Below are positions 7,614 through 16,445 of a stretch of 46,234 nucleotides of DNA, one piece after another (positions within the stretch are counted from its first letter, which is position 1; each line of letters begins with the position of its first letter). The notes beneath the pieces were generated by a model, which had not been told where the DNA came from, searched no databases, and saw only the letters and a list, made by a program, of their open reading frames with translations. The position numbers and the translations under genes are program-made. Origin of the DNA: Hyphomicrobiales bacterium (GTDB lineage: Bacteria > Pseudomonadota > Alphaproteobacteria > Rhizobiales > NORP267); contig JAJFGZ010000028.1 of assembly GCA_021775855.1 (NCBI GenBank), positions 1-46,234 on the forward strand, written 5' to 3'.

Positions 7614-8610
7614 AGTCCAGGTCATCTTCATCTCTAAATAATTGCTGCAACGGTGTCTTCGGGACATTCTGCATGTCGAAATTAAAGGCCGACAGCAGCA
7701 TTTGCATGCCGATCATGATCGAAAGGGCTGCAACCATCACTGTTCCAGCCGAGGCGAATTCGTCGTTGTATATGCCGCCCAACCATTTTGAAGCGCCGAA
7801 TATTGTCCCGAATCCCAGCAAGCCAATTCCAATGGGCCATTCGAGAGAGGCGAGATTGAAATCCCGGAGATAGTAATTGTACATAATCCGGGTGGCAAAA
7901 TTTTTCGTGTTCCTGATCAGAAACGGTATGATCACTTTGTGAATTTTCAGATTGCTGATTTCGTTTTTATAGACGGAATTCATGGGGATATCGCGGACAA
8001 CAGCCCGAATGGTATTCAGCCTGAACAACATTTCCGATTCGAAAAAATAGCCCCGGTCAATGGAATCCAGAGGCAGCAAGCGCAACGCGGTTGCGTGGAT
8101 CGCGGTATAGCCGTTTGTAGGGTCAATGACGTTCCAATAGCCGGACGACATTTTGGTCACAAACGAGAGGACCGCGTTTCCGAAAATACGGCGCTTTGGC
8201 ATGCCCTGTAATGTTGCCGGGCGGTAAAATCTGTTCCCCTTGCAATAGTCTGCGTGTCCCGTTTCCAGCAAGGACAGGAAGCGCGGGATGAGTGCCGGGT
8301 CCATCTGACCGTCGCCATCGATCTTAATCGCGACGTCCATATTGTCGCGTAATGCCAGTTTGTAGCCCGAGACGAGAGCTCCGCCTACGCCCCGATTCTC
8401 GGTATGGGATATCAACTGGACGCGTGGATCCTTGCATTTCTCTATTATCAGCTGGCCGCTCTTGTCGGGACATGCGTCGTCGATACAGTAGATGGTTTCT
8501 ACATATCCAGGAATATCCGCCAAAACCTGGAGGACGTTGTCCCGGACCTGGTAGCAGGGGACAATTACTGCAATTCTCAACGCTGTTTTGGCTCTTGGAC
8601 GTCGGGGCAC
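7540..8610 (-). CDS. family 2 glycosyltransferase with C-terminal membrane anchor
   Basis: A 356-residue protein. The GT-A fold starts with IAVIVPCYQVRDNVLQVL, then CIDDACPDKSG, NRGVGGALVSGYKLAL and the DxD-type KIDGDGQMDP near residue 98. It resembles dolichyl- and undecaprenyl-phosphate sugar transferases. Two hydrophobic segments near the C-terminus (GIGLLGFGTIFGASKWLGG and GTVMVAALSIMIGMQMLLSA) anchor it. It probably transfers a sugar from a nucleotide donor to a polyprenyl phosphate at the inner membrane. The start is GTG 8610. Its 3' end overlaps the convergent membrane-protein gene by 74 bp; both C-termini look genuine. Confidence 0.88.
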   Translation of the reverse strand: MPRRPRAKTALRIAVIVPCYQVRDNVLQVLADIPGYVETIYCIDDACPDKSGQLIIEKCKDPRVQLISHTENRGVGGALVSGYKLALRDNMDVAIKIDGDGQMDPALIPRFLSLLETGHADYCKGNRFYRPATLQGMPKRRIFGNAVLSFVTKMSSGYWNVIDPTNGYTAIHATALRLLPLDSIDRGYFFESEMLFRLNTIRAVVRDIPMNSVYKNEISNLKIHKVIIPFLIRNTKNFATRIMYNYYLRDFNLASLEWPIGIGLLGFGTIFGASKWLGGIYNDEFASAGTVMVAALSIMIGMQMLLSAFNFDMQNVPKTPLQQLFRDEDDLDFMSARLPVSPAAKSKNTGTQRARR

Positions 8611-8686
8611 GGAATACTCTGCTTTTGATTTGTTCCTACATTATCTGCAATAAGTACCGAGACGATTGGAAAACCGCCGGGGCACA

Positions 8687-9835
8687 ATGGATCGCAACAG
8701 CCGTATACTGATTTCAGGCGCAGGTATCGCCGGACTAACGGCGGCACTCTGGCTGCACAGGGCCGGATTTCGTCCGACAATTGTTGAGAAAGCCCCCGAT
8801 ATCCGTGTTCACGGCTTTATTATCTCCCTCTCTCATCACTCATACCATCTGGCTGAGGAAATGGGAATTCTTGACGATCTCATTGAGCTGAATAACAGGG
8901 TGCGGAATTCAAGCTATCACGACCGTACGGGGCGGCCGATCCTGAAGCTCGACTATGACCGTCTGTTCGATGGCGTCAGTATTGTTCAGATAATGCGCGA
9001 CGACCTGCAGAATGTTCTGTACGACCACGCCAGACATTGCGCCGACTATATGTTTTCAAACAGCATTGCGAAAATCGAGCCGGCGGGAGAGGAAGTTTTT
9101 GTAACATTCGAAGACGGACAAGAAGGGGTCTATGACCTGGTTATCGGCGCCGACGGTCTTCATTCGGTAGTCCGCGAACTGGCATTCTCTAAAGATGAAA
9201 TTACGGAACATTTCATGGGGTTGCACGCGGCGGCGTTCCGGTGTGAAAACCTTCTGGACCTGACCCATAAATACGAGGCCTATCTGGAACCCCAGCGTCA
9301 CACCGCCGTCTATACGACAAGAACCAACGAGCTGTCGGCGATTTTCATCTGGGCGGATAAAAACCCTGCCGTGCCGCCGCCGGGCGAAGCACGGCTTTCT
9401 CATTTAAGTGACGTGTACCGCGGTGCCATTCCCCAGGTCAGGAAATTGATCGATACCCGTCACCCGGATCACGGCATCTTCATGGATGCGCTTATTCAGA
9501 TCGAGATGAAAAAATGGTCCAAAGGCCGCGTGGTGCTTGTTGGTGACGCAGCGCATTCTTTGACCCTGCTGTCGGGACAGGGAGCGTCGATCGCATTTGC
9601 GGGGGCGAGCGCGCTGGCTAAAGCGATTGCGGATATGCCCGCAGACGAGGCCCTCGCGCATTACGAAAATACCATCCGTCCCATCATTTCAGAAGTGCAG
9701 CCCACGGTCCGTAAAAATGCGCGATGGTATGTTCCGGGAGGATTGGGTTTTCATTTGCTCCGGGATTGCACGATGAGATTTCTGCCCAACGAAATCTGGA
9801 TCAGATATTTCAAATCGAAATATTCCAAGGCTTGA
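8687..9835 (+). CDS. FAD-dependent monooxygenase (PHBH/UbiH superfamily)
   Basis: A 382-residue protein with the three hallmarks of flavoprotein hydroxylases: RILISGAGIAGLTAALWLHR at the N-terminus, the DG motif YDLVIGADGLHSVVRE near residue 155, and the GD motif VVLVGDAAHSLTLLSGQGAS near residue 285. These enzymes use NAD(P)H and O2 to hydroxylate small aromatic or lipid substrates. ATG 8687 is preferred to an in-frame TTG at 8666. It is divergent from the GT2 gene and 13 bp upstream of the deacetylase gene, which suggests a role in tailoring the product of this island. The substrate is unknown. Confidence 0.87.
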   Translation: MDRNSRILISGAGIAGLTAALWLHRAGFRPTIVEKAPDIRVHGFIISLSHHSYHLAEEMGILDDLIELNNRVRNSSYHDRTGRPILKLDYDRLFDGVSIVQIMRDDLQNVLYDHARHCADYMFSNSIAKIEPAGEEVFVTFEDGQEGVYDLVIGADGLHSVVRELAFSKDEITEHFMGLHAAAFRCENLLDLTHKYEAYLEPQRHTAVYTTRTNELSAIFIWADKNPAVPPPGEARLSHLSDVYRGAIPQVRKLIDTRHPDHGIFMDALIQIEMKKWSKGRVVLVGDAAHSLTLLSGQGASIAFAGASALAKAIADMPADEALAHYENTIRPIISEVQPTVRKNARWYVPGGLGFHLLRDCTMRFLPNEIWIRYFKSKYSKA

Positions 9836-9848
9836 GCATGGCGTGGCT

Positions 9849-10691
9849 ATGAACCAAGCGGTGACATTCAGTGTCGATCTTGAAGATCATCGTGCCGACC
9901 GCTCGACCCCGGCGCGTTATCCTGCAATGACCCTCAAAATACTGGACTTTATTGAAGAGCTTGGCGTCCGCGGAACGTTCTTCGTTCTTGGAGAAGTTGC
10001 CGAAGAGAACCCGGGGCTTGTTCGCGAGGTTTCCCGGCGAGGCCATGAGATCGGGTTTCACAGTTTTGATCATCTTCCGCTGACATTGGACAACGAAGCT
10101 CGGTTTCGGGAATTGACCGGAAAAGGGAAAGCGTTGCTGGAGGATATTACTGGAAAACCGTGCATTGGATTTCGGGCTCCGGTATTCTCGCTGACGCCCG
10201 ATAGTGTTTGGACGGTTGAAGTGTTGAAAGCCGCCGGATTTGCATATTCATCTTCAATTCTGCCGGCACGCCATCCTCTATACGGATTCCCCGGGGCGCC
10301 GCACGAGCCGTTCAAATGGCACAATGGCCTGATCGAGCTTCCGGTTCCCCTGGCAAAATTTGGCCCGCTATCTGTACCCTATCTGGGGGGGATTTATCTT
10401 CGCTATTTGCCCTTGTGGATGATTGCGAAAATGCGCCGCCAGGCATCGGAACATCAGCTCCTTTGGACCTATTGCCATCCCTATGATTTCGACACCGGCG
10501 AAAAATTTTCACATATGCGGGACGCGTCTTTCTGGGTTAGCGCGCTGTTGTGGCTGAACCGGGAGGGCAGCTTCGGCAAACTCGCGAGTGTTCTGAAAAG
10601 CGGTAGCGCAAAGCCATTCGCCGAACGGTTTGCCGACGGCGAATTTGACGACCTGCCCAATTTTTCCCCGGAAATCCTGCATGACGGTTGA
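9849..10691 (+). CDS. NodB-type polysaccharide deacetylase
   Basis: A 280-residue protein. TFSVDLEDH near residue 5 supplies the catalytic Asp pair region, GTFFVLGEVAEENPGLVREV follows, then HEIGFHSFDHLPLT with the metal-binding His residues, and GFRAPVFSLTPDSVW. The C-terminal LLWTYCHPYDFD supplies another His. This layout matches deacetylases of exopolysaccharide/exosortase-type loci rather than chitin deacetylases. No signal peptide is visible, so it would act in the cytoplasm, probably on a lipid-linked or nucleotide sugar. A GTG two codons earlier (9843) is an alternative start. The next gene starts inside its 3' end (11-bp overlap), suggesting coupling. Confidence 0.9.
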   Translation: MNQAVTFSVDLEDHRADRSTPARYPAMTLKILDFIEELGVRGTFFVLGEVAEENPGLVREVSRRGHEIGFHSFDHLPLTLDNEARFRELTGKGKALLEDITGKPCIGFRAPVFSLTPDSVWTVEVLKAAGFAYSSSILPARHPLYGFPGAPHEPFKWHNGLIELPVPLAKFGPLSVPYLGGIYLRYLPLWMIAKMRRQASEHQLLWTYCHPYDFDTGEKFSHMRDASFWVSALLWLNREGSFGKLASVLKSGSAKPFAERFADGEFDDLPNFSPEILHDG

Positions 10692-11583
10692 TCAACTTTT
10701 CCAGCCGCATAGCCAGGCATTTGTTCAACGTTGGCGAGACATGGTCTGTTGCGTTTTCGGTTGGCAACGGTGCGGCGCCTTTGTGGAAATTCCCTCGATC
10801 ATTTCCCCAGAAACAACGCTGAGCTATGTGCCGCTGTTGAATTATTCGGATTTGAAGGGACGGGAGGCGTCATCACTGGGAGAAGAGGCCGGGGAGCAAT
10901 CATATCTTGTGAGGGCACTTACCGGTCCGCCACCGGAGCAGGGGTTTGAACCCGGTGACATGGTAACAATGCGGCTTCCACTGGATGGAGATGTTTGGAA
11001 GGACAGGTTTCGTGATGTGTGCCGAAATCAGATTCGTAAGGCTGAAAAAAGCCCGCTTGTACTGAAAAGCGGATGTTCTGAAAATCTGGCGTCGTCATTC
11101 TACGATCTATATCGCGAAACGATGCATCGTTATGGCGTACCGGTTTTTCCCAGGCGATTATTACGTTCAATGATCGCCGAAGCCGATATCGACGTCCGGT
11201 TTTACCTGGCATTCCTCGGCGATCAACCCGTTGCTGGAATCGTGCGTATTCTGGATGATCGCCTGGCGTGGGTCCCCTGGGGGGCTTCAAGGCGCGAATT
11301 TCTGGCCCATTGCCCAAACCACCTTGTTTATTGGGCCGCGATCAGGGAAGCCCGGGAGCAGGGAGCCGCCATATTCGACTTTGGGCGTTCGCCTTATGGC
11401 GAAGCCACATATTCGTTCAAGAAAAAATGGGGTGCCGAGCCGGTTGGGCTTCAATATTTGCGTCCCAAGGACGAAGATATATACAGCCGTTATGCCCTGG
11501 CTCAGAAAGTCTGGTCGCTTACACCACGGCCGTTGGTTAACTGGGCCGGGCCGAAACTCTGCCGTTATCTAGCCGATCTTTAG
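10681..11583 (+). CDS. FemAB/BioF2-like GNAT transferase
   Basis: A 300-residue protein. The C-terminal half carries an acetyltransferase fold: FYDLYRETMHRYGVPVFPRR, then YLAFLGDQPVAGIVRILDDR, and GAAIFDFGRSPYGEATYSFK. This last pattern (FDFGRS followed by FKKKWG) is typical of FemAB-like proteins found with exosortase/PEP-CTERM glycan clusters. FemX relatives transfer amino acids or acyl groups to amino sugars; here a role in capping the deacetylated sugar is plausible because the preceding gene is a deacetylase. ATG 10681 overlaps the deacetylase stop by 11 bp. The 3' end overlaps the convergent methyltransferase gene by 15 bp. Confidence 0.82.
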   Translation: MTVDQLFQPHSQAFVQRWRDMVCCVFGWQRCGAFVEIPSIISPETTLSYVPLLNYSDLKGREASSLGEEAGEQSYLVRALTGPPPEQGFEPGDMVTMRLPLDGDVWKDRFRDVCRNQIRKAEKSPLVLKSGCSENLASSFYDLYRETMHRYGVPVFPRRLLRSMIAEADIDVRFYLAFLGDQPVAGIVRILDDRLAWVPWGASRREFLAHCPNHLVYWAAIREAREQGAAIFDFGRSPYGEATYSFKKKWGAEPVGLQYLRPKDEDIYSRYALAQKVWSLTPRPLVNWAGPKLCRYLADL

Positions 11584-12291
11584 GGTCTGGCCCTGGTCTG
11601 GCTTGCGAAAGACAGCGACGAACGATGCCCCCAGAATTTTACTGCCAAGCCCGCTCGGATTGTCGAACTTCAGTCCAGCGATGGACAAAAGGGCCTGGCT
11701 CAGTTCGGTGCGCAATCCGGCTTCATTTGCCCAATCGCAAACGTCGCCGATCGGATGATTTATGTATGGGAATTCTGGCCGCCCCCGTAATCGATCTCCA
11801 ATGGAATACAAGGCGTGTGCGGCGCGATGTATCCACGCCCTGCCATTCCGCCAGACGAGAATAATCCGGCCGTTTGTCTTCAGGATCCGTGCCGCTTCAT
11901 AAAGAAACCGCCGCGTTGCCTCAGGAGTTTGCTGGTTGATGAATTGCGTGGCAACAACGGTGCGAATAGTGCCGTCACCGACCGGCAGGGCGAAACCATC
12001 TCCGCGGATAATTTTTAGCCCATTTTGCAACGCATCCCGGCACGCGACCTCATTGAAATCGAGGCCGAAAATATTGGTCCGTTCCACCGCCAGCGGAGCG
12101 AGCAGCAGTCCCGAACCACAACCAATATCGAATACGGTTCCAGTATCAGGGCCGATCAATTCCAGAATGATACTTTGTTCTTTTAGAAAATATTTGTGAA
12201 AGCGGTACCCGTTGGCCCGGGCATCGTTCTCCAGATGACGGGCGCGCAATTCCCTGTAACTTATGTCCGTTGCTTCATCAGCTCGGGTCAT
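11569..12291 (-). CDS. class I SAM-dependent methyltransferase
   Basis: A 240-residue Methyltransf_11-type protein. Motif I is VFDIGCGSGLLLAPLAVERT near residue 53, motif II is FGLDFN, and the post-I acidic segment is IIRGDGFALPVGDGTIRTVV, followed by LKTNGRIILVWRNG. The start overlaps the stop of the upstream GT-C-like gene by 4 bp (ATGA), so the two form a translationally coupled minus-strand pair. The acceptor is unknown; a polyprenyl-linked sugar or glycan end is likely from the company it keeps. Confidence 0.85.
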   Translation of the reverse strand: MTRADEATDISYRELRARHLENDARANGYRFHKYFLKEQSIILELIGPDTGTVFDIGCGSGLLLAPLAVERTNIFGLDFNEVACRDALQNGLKIIRGDGFALPVGDGTIRTVVATQFINQQTPEATRRFLYEAARILKTNGRIILVWRNGRAWIHRAAHALYSIGDRLRGRPEFPYINHPIGDVCDWANEAGLRTELSQALLSIAGLKFDNPSGLGSKILGASFVAVFRKPDQGQTLKIG

Positions 12292-13721
12292 GGCGCCTTG
12301 GGTTCCAGGAACCGAAAATATTTTTTATACGTCCGTTCAAGCCATTGCGCGATGCCCCGTTTTTCCAATCGCTCGGTGACTATTACAGCCACAGCAAATG
12401 AGAGTGCGGGGATGAGAAGCATGTTGTAGCGCGGAATACTGACCGATATGGCTGCATGGAAGGCGATCATAATGCAGGCGGGCAGAAACAATAGCATTAC
12501 AGTTTCATCCCGTTTTCGCGCCGCTCGCCAGAGAACAATGAAGGCGGCAATCCAACCGACAATTCCCCAGTATTTGTTGACGAACATACCGCGCCAGGCG
12601 AGAGCCACGGAGACCGCAAAATGTTTCACCGGGTTAGCCAGGATTTCCAGTCTGACGATATCGCTGACGCGTGATTGCGGGCTGATGGAGCCTTCTTCGG
12701 TACCCGTGAACCTGCCGAGGGCCGCGGACAGGTAATATCCATCTTCATCCCATCCGAGCTTTTCATAGCTGGCCGGCGCGAACAGTAATTTGGCAATATT
12801 GTCGCCAAAATCGGGTATCCAGTAAATGAAAGAAACGCCCCACTCGGTCAAACTCATCTGGTTATACCCGAGGCGATGAATGAGCGCCGTGGCGGCATAA
12901 TTTTCAGTCGATTGTATTTCGCTGGTAGAGGAATTTAGAGTGGTGTGTGCATACCAGGGAGCAATAACAACAGCGAATACTATCGCGAAAACAAGAGTTC
13001 TGATCCGGGCGGTTCGCTGTGCGCGGGTGAATGCGAGATAGGCCACGCCCGTGACCATCAGAAATATGAACAGGTACAAAAAAGTGGGCTTCGAGAGGGC
13101 TAGCAGCCCCATGGCTATGCCGCCAAGGATCGGCCAGCGGCGTTCTTGCTTTCTCAGTACCGATAAAATCAGGAAAAGAGACAATAACCCGAAAAGCGGA
13201 AGGGTTATCGATTCGGTGAGAAAAAGGCCGCAATAATTGGCTGGTATTTCAGACGCAAGTGCCACCGCCATCGCAATCCATGCGTCAAGCCTGCACCTTG
13301 TTAGGACCAATGTGATTGCCCAGACAGATACCAGGAAAATCGTCATAAAGAGCGTTTGTGCGATCAACAGGGCTTTGAAGTCGAGGTTGCAGGATGCGGC
13401 GCCGTCAGGCCCGTTGTCGATCAGGCATATCAGGCCCTGACGGAAAGAATCGTCGATCTGCATCAAAAGAGAGAGAAAGGCCGGATAAAGCGGTGCAATC
13501 CGGTACATTGTATTTGGCGCTACGGACGAGTCCTGAAGCTTGCCGAATGTTCCATATTCCGAGATCCCCGCAGCATACTGAATATACCCGAGCGCATCTG
13601 CTGTGGGGACAATCGGCGGCCCGGCTACAACCACCCAGACTGACAAAGAAAAAAGTGAAACCGCTCCGGCAAGGGAGAGGTCTTTAAAACGAATCCGGAA
13701 TGGAGAAACCGTGGCATTCAT
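12288..13721 (-). CDS. polytopic GT-C-like membrane glycosyltransferase
   Basis: A 477-residue protein with about ten to twelve hydrophobic helices. The first extracytoplasmic loop contains PTADALGYIQYAAG and later APNTMYRIAPLYPAFLSLLM, in the position of the catalytic acidic motif of GT-C enzymes such as ArnT/PMT. Helices such as GIAMGLLALSKPTFLYLFIF fit the DUF2029/GT39-like pattern. It probably uses a polyprenyl-phosphate sugar on the periplasmic side, matching the GT2 gene that could make such a donor. It is the first gene of a two-gene unit with the downstream methyltransferase. It could instead be an uncharacterised membrane protein; no DxD is visible, so the enzyme call is moderate. 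Confidence 0.7.
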   Translation of the reverse strand: MNATVSPFRIRFKDLSLAGAVSLFSLSVWVVVAGPPIVPTADALGYIQYAAGISEYGTFGKLQDSSVAPNTMYRIAPLYPAFLSLLMQIDDSFRQGLICLIDNGPDGAASCNLDFKALLIAQTLFMTIFLVSVWAITLVLTRCRLDAWIAMAVALASEIPANYCGLFLTESITLPLFGLLSLFLILSVLRKQERRWPILGGIAMGLLALSKPTFLYLFIFLMVTGVAYLAFTRAQRTARIRTLVFAIVFAVVIAPWYAHTTLNSSTSEIQSTENYAATALIHRLGYNQMSLTEWGVSFIYWIPDFGDNIAKLLFAPASYEKLGWDEDGYYLSAALGRFTGTEEGSISPQSRVSDIVRLEILANPVKHFAVSVALAWRGMFVNKYWGIVGWIAAFIVLWRAARKRDETVMLLFLPACIMIAFHAAISVSIPRYNMLLIPALSFAVAVIVTERLEKRGIAQWLERTYKKYFRFLEPKAP

Positions 13722-13762
13722 TGTTGGAATTTGCCTTGCGAATACGAACTCTCCACAAGATC

Positions 13763-13789
13763 ATTATACGGTAGATCATCAATTGTAAA
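13763..13789 (-). promoter_or_regulatory. possible promoter for the GT-C-like/methyltransferase unit
   Basis: On the minus strand a TTTACA (13784-13789) precedes a perfect TATAAT (13763-13768) with a 15-bp spacer, 41 bp before the start codon at 13721. The spacer is short for sigma-70, so this is tentative. An inverted repeat AATCCC/GGGATT (13790-13816) lies directly upstream and could end transcripts coming from the DMT gene. Confidence 0.4.
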
Positions 13790-13942
13790 AATCCCAATAG
13801 GGGAATTTCCGGGATTACCGCGATTTCGGGATTATGGGGTGCGAAAGCCAAACGGCAATGCAGGCCGAGGGGGGGTGATTGCCCCCATTTTATTGGTCTA
13901 GATCTTGGAATGCAGGTTAGCCAATAACCGGGGCGCGTGTCT

Positions 13943-14977
13943 TTAAATTCCCTTGAAGCTGACCCGGCCTTCGGCCTGCATGGCTTCGCTCGCGGACAGT
14001 CTGCGCGCCGCGACCTTGTCGGTGACGATATGACCGAATTGCCCAACGGCGATACCCAGCACAATGACCGCACCACCGATCAGAATCGGAATACTTGGCC
14101 GCTCTCCAAGAAGGAGAAACGCAAAGCCAACTGCCGCGATTGGCGTAAAGGACGAGGCAAGGGACACCTCTGAAATCCGAACATTCTTGATGCCCGTGAA
14201 CCAGAAATACTGACCGCCAACAACGATTAACCCGCCATAGACCAGCATCCACTGCCACAAGATCGGTTGGAATGCGTCCTCGAAATGCCGGATGCCAAAT
14301 AGATATACGGCGACAACAAAGAAAAACATCGACCCGAAACCCGTCCGCACAACAGCAAATATGCCAAGTGGGATGCTCTTTAACCTGACTTTGGCAACGA
14401 TGATTCCGACCGCAGCTAACCCCGCTCCGAGCGCGGCCAGAAGTTCACCCTTGCCGATGGAAAGGCCGGCGCTCATGCTTTCGAGAAAAAACGCCACGCC
14501 GACCCCAAGCAGGGCAATCGTAGCGCCAACGGTTGCCCATTTGTCAGCGCGTTCCTTCAACACGATTGCAGACAATCCAAGCAGAATAAATGGTTCGATC
14601 CGGCCAATAAGAACAACGTTCGTAACCGTGGTATTTTCCAACGCGTAGAAAATCACGGATGGCGACAATGCGCCGGTCAGGATCGCCAGAAACAGCAAGC
14701 TGAACCAGTCGCCACGCGTCAATTTCTGTAGGTTTTCTGAAGTCCACTGGCGCCGGTAAACGGTATATTGGGTAGCGCAGGCAACGGCATTGCCGATAAA
14801 CAGGACGTTGCAAAACGTAATTGCATTGCGGCCGTCTACAGGAAATTCCTGGCCTAGATTGAATAGCAGCAATACGATCGAATTTGCCGCAGCGAATACG
14901 AGAACCGCCAGCCAGACAAAAAGAATGCTGATACCGGAACTTAAAGAACTTCCCTGTGCAACGCTTGCATTGGCCAT
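13943..14977 (-). CDS. EamA/DMT-family transporter, candidate exporter of the adjacent pathway
   Basis: A 344-residue protein with ten predicted helices in two EamA repeats: GISILFVWLAVLVFAAANSI near the start, VVLIGRIEPFILLGLSAIVL at the end of the first repeat, and SLASSFTPIAAVGFAFLLLG with the family's Pro near the end. ATG 14977 is chosen; a TTG at 15016 is also in frame. It is the last gene of the minus-strand train that begins with the nicotianamine-synthase-like genes. In the pseudopaline locus of Pseudomonas an EamA protein (CntI) exports the opine metallophore, so this protein could export the product here. It is separated from the preceding methyltransferase gene by 260 bp holding a tandem repeat, so it may also have its own promoter. 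Confidence 0.85.
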   Translation of the reverse strand: MANASVAQGSSLSSGISILFVWLAVLVFAAANSIVLLLFNLGQEFPVDGRNAITFCNVLFIGNAVACATQYTVYRRQWTSENLQKLTRGDWFSLLFLAILTGALSPSVIFYALENTTVTNVVLIGRIEPFILLGLSAIVLKERADKWATVGATIALLGVGVAFFLESMSAGLSIGKGELLAALGAGLAAVGIIVAKVRLKSIPLGIFAVVRTGFGSMFFFVVAVYLFGIRHFEDAFQPILWQWMLVYGGLIVVGGQYFWFTGIKNVRISEVSLASSFTPIAAVGFAFLLLGERPSIPILIGGAVIVLGIAVGQFGHIVTDKVAARRLSASEAMQAEGRVSFKGI

Positions 14978-15040
14978 CAGTTTCTCACTGTCTTTTCCCG
15001 CACTGGATTTATGCAACTCATGTTAGCCTGGATTCTCATT

Positions 15041-15074
15041 GCCAATGGCTATGATATCCATGGCCAAGGGCTAT
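15041..15074. repeat. 12-bp imperfect tandem repeat upstream of the DMT gene
   Basis: GCCAATGGCTAT (15041-15052) recurs as GCCAAGGGCTAT (15063-15074) with one mismatch. The copies start exactly 22 bp apart, about two helical turns, and lie 64-97 bp before the DMT start at 14977. Each contains a GCC-N3-GGC dyad. Such a pair on one face of the helix is typical of a two-site operator. The rest of this 260-bp gap shows no other clear element. Confidence 0.45.
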
Positions 15075-15237
15075 AATTTTCGCGCAAAGGCTAGATATTA
15101 CGAGCAATATCCGCTCCCTTGAATAAATCGTATTGGCAAATCGAATAACGGACTGGCTGCCCTGGAAGTTTCATTTGCCCACAGCCTTTCCAGTTGATCT
15201 GCCGTTGATAATACCCCAGCAAAACCTGCTTTGCATC

Positions 15238-15888
15238 TCACATTAACCGGCGCAGCACGTGAACCCGCGTCATGTGGTTCGGGTCGGACAGGGGGATTGC
15301 CGCAAATTGGTGCCCGATTTCAACGATCTCGAGTACCCCCTCCTTGCAGAGGGTATCGACGACATTGTCGAAGCCACCTTCGGAATATCGATTGTCGCTG
15401 ATCGTATAGATGATGTGGCCTTTGGGGCGGACGATGCGGGTTATCTCCCTGAAAACCTCTCCCGAAATATACCCGCTGGTCCCGACACTGACGACCGCAT
15501 CGAAATGTCGATCGGGAAATTCAAGTGGTTCCATAAGGTTGCTCTTGTGCAACTCCACATAGACCTGCTTGGTGGCGGCAATATCAAGCATGCTTTGGGA
15601 GAGGTCGCCAGCCGTCAGGTTCCGGTAGCCGGATGCGGCCAGGATTTCGCCCAGCAAACCGGTCCCCGCACCCGCATCGTGGATATAGCCACCCGGGGCG
15701 ACATGCCGGGCGACCACTTTCGCCAATTCAGCCGGCCCCTGCCAGTTCAGCAGGTTCGCCACATCGTCGTCGTAGCGCTCGGCCCAGGCATCAAAACGCG
15801 CTTCGGTCCGCGTAGCGTTGTCAGCCACTTTGTACGCCCAGCCGATGCGCTCGTTGGCGGTCTCGGGCAGCTCCTCGTCGTTCTTCAT
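15238..15888 (-). CDS. class I SAM-dependent methyltransferase
   Basis: A 216-residue protein. The N-terminal FDAWAERYDDDVANLLNWQG is typical of the small-molecule group around METTL27. Motif I is IHDAGAGTGLLGEILAASGY near residue 70, followed by AGDLSQSMLDIA and FDAVVSVGTSGYISGEVF. The ATG at 15888 follows AAAGGA; a longer reading to 15945 would add an unlikely extension. It lies 84 bp after the GNAT gene in the same direction, so it is probably in the nicotianamine-synthase-like operon and may methylate its product or a precursor. The substrate is unknown. Confidence 0.85.
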   Translation of the reverse strand: MKNDEELPETANERIGWAYKVADNATRTEARFDAWAERYDDDVANLLNWQGPAELAKVVARHVAPGGYIHDAGAGTGLLGEILAASGYRNLTAGDLSQSMLDIAATKQVYVELHKSNLMEPLEFPDRHFDAVVSVGTSGYISGEVFREITRIVRPKGHIIYTISDNRYSEGGFDNVVDTLCKEGVLEIVEIGHQFAAIPLSDPNHMTRVHVLRRLM

Positions 15889-15972
15889 GGGCAATCCTTT
15901 TGTTATTGCCGCGAACTCTTTTGCACAACGATAGGCAAACCTCAACCGTGCAGGGTCCTCGTGCGCGCCCGA

Positions 15973-16383
15973 CTAATCAACTGGTAGCCAGATATAGAAT
16001 TCATGTTGGTCCGGTCCGGTTGGCGTAAATCCAACCTTCTTGGCGAAGCCGGGGGAACTGGTCGACGCCATAAGATAGGCGCCGGGCGGCGCGGTTTCCT
16101 TGAAATACCTGACGATTTCGCCGCACAGTATGGCGCCGATGCCGTTGGCCTGATGTTCGGGCAGGACCGACGTGTCGACAATCACATAAAAGCAGCCGTT
16201 GTCGCCAATCAAGCGGCTGAACCCAACAACCTCGCCTTTATGCAGAACCTGGACCCCGTGGATCGTGTTGGGGAGGGCCCGCTCAACTGCCTCGATAGAT
16301 TTTGCACCAAGCCCGGCCTCTTTGCGGAGCCGCAAATATATCTCGGCGCTGGGCGTTTCCCTCAGGATTTCGTAATCTGACAT
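15973..16383 (-). CDS. GNAT-family N-acetyltransferase
   Basis: A 136-residue single-domain GNAT. The acetyl-CoA binding region is VDTSVLPEHQANGIGAILCG near residues 70-90 (Q/R-x-x-G-x-G/A form), preceded by VLHKGEVVGFSRLIGDN and followed by STSSPGFAKKVGFTPTG, a usual C-terminal pattern. It would acetylate an amine in the cytoplasm. It sits between two methyltransferase genes in the minus-strand train headed by the nicotianamine-synthase-like pair, 62 bp after the upstream gene, which suggests N-acetylation of that product or self-protection against it. Confidence 0.88.
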   Translation of the reverse strand: MSDYEILRETPSAEIYLRLRKEAGLGAKSIEAVERALPNTIHGVQVLHKGEVVGFSRLIGDNGCFYVIVDTSVLPEHQANGIGAILCGEIVRYFKETAPPGAYLMASTSSPGFAKKVGFTPTGPDQHEFYIWLPVD

Positions 16384-16445
16384 GGTCTAGTCTGTCCTTC
16401 CCCTCTTTGCCCGAACATCGGGATTCAGAAATTTACTTCGGGCGC

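Noticed and set aside
13869-13894. GGGGG-TGATTG-CCCCC hairpin followed by ATTTTATT
   Set aside because: The T-rich side is on the plus strand, where no gene is transcribed nearby; on the minus strand it is followed by C/G, so it does not look like the terminator of the DMT gene.
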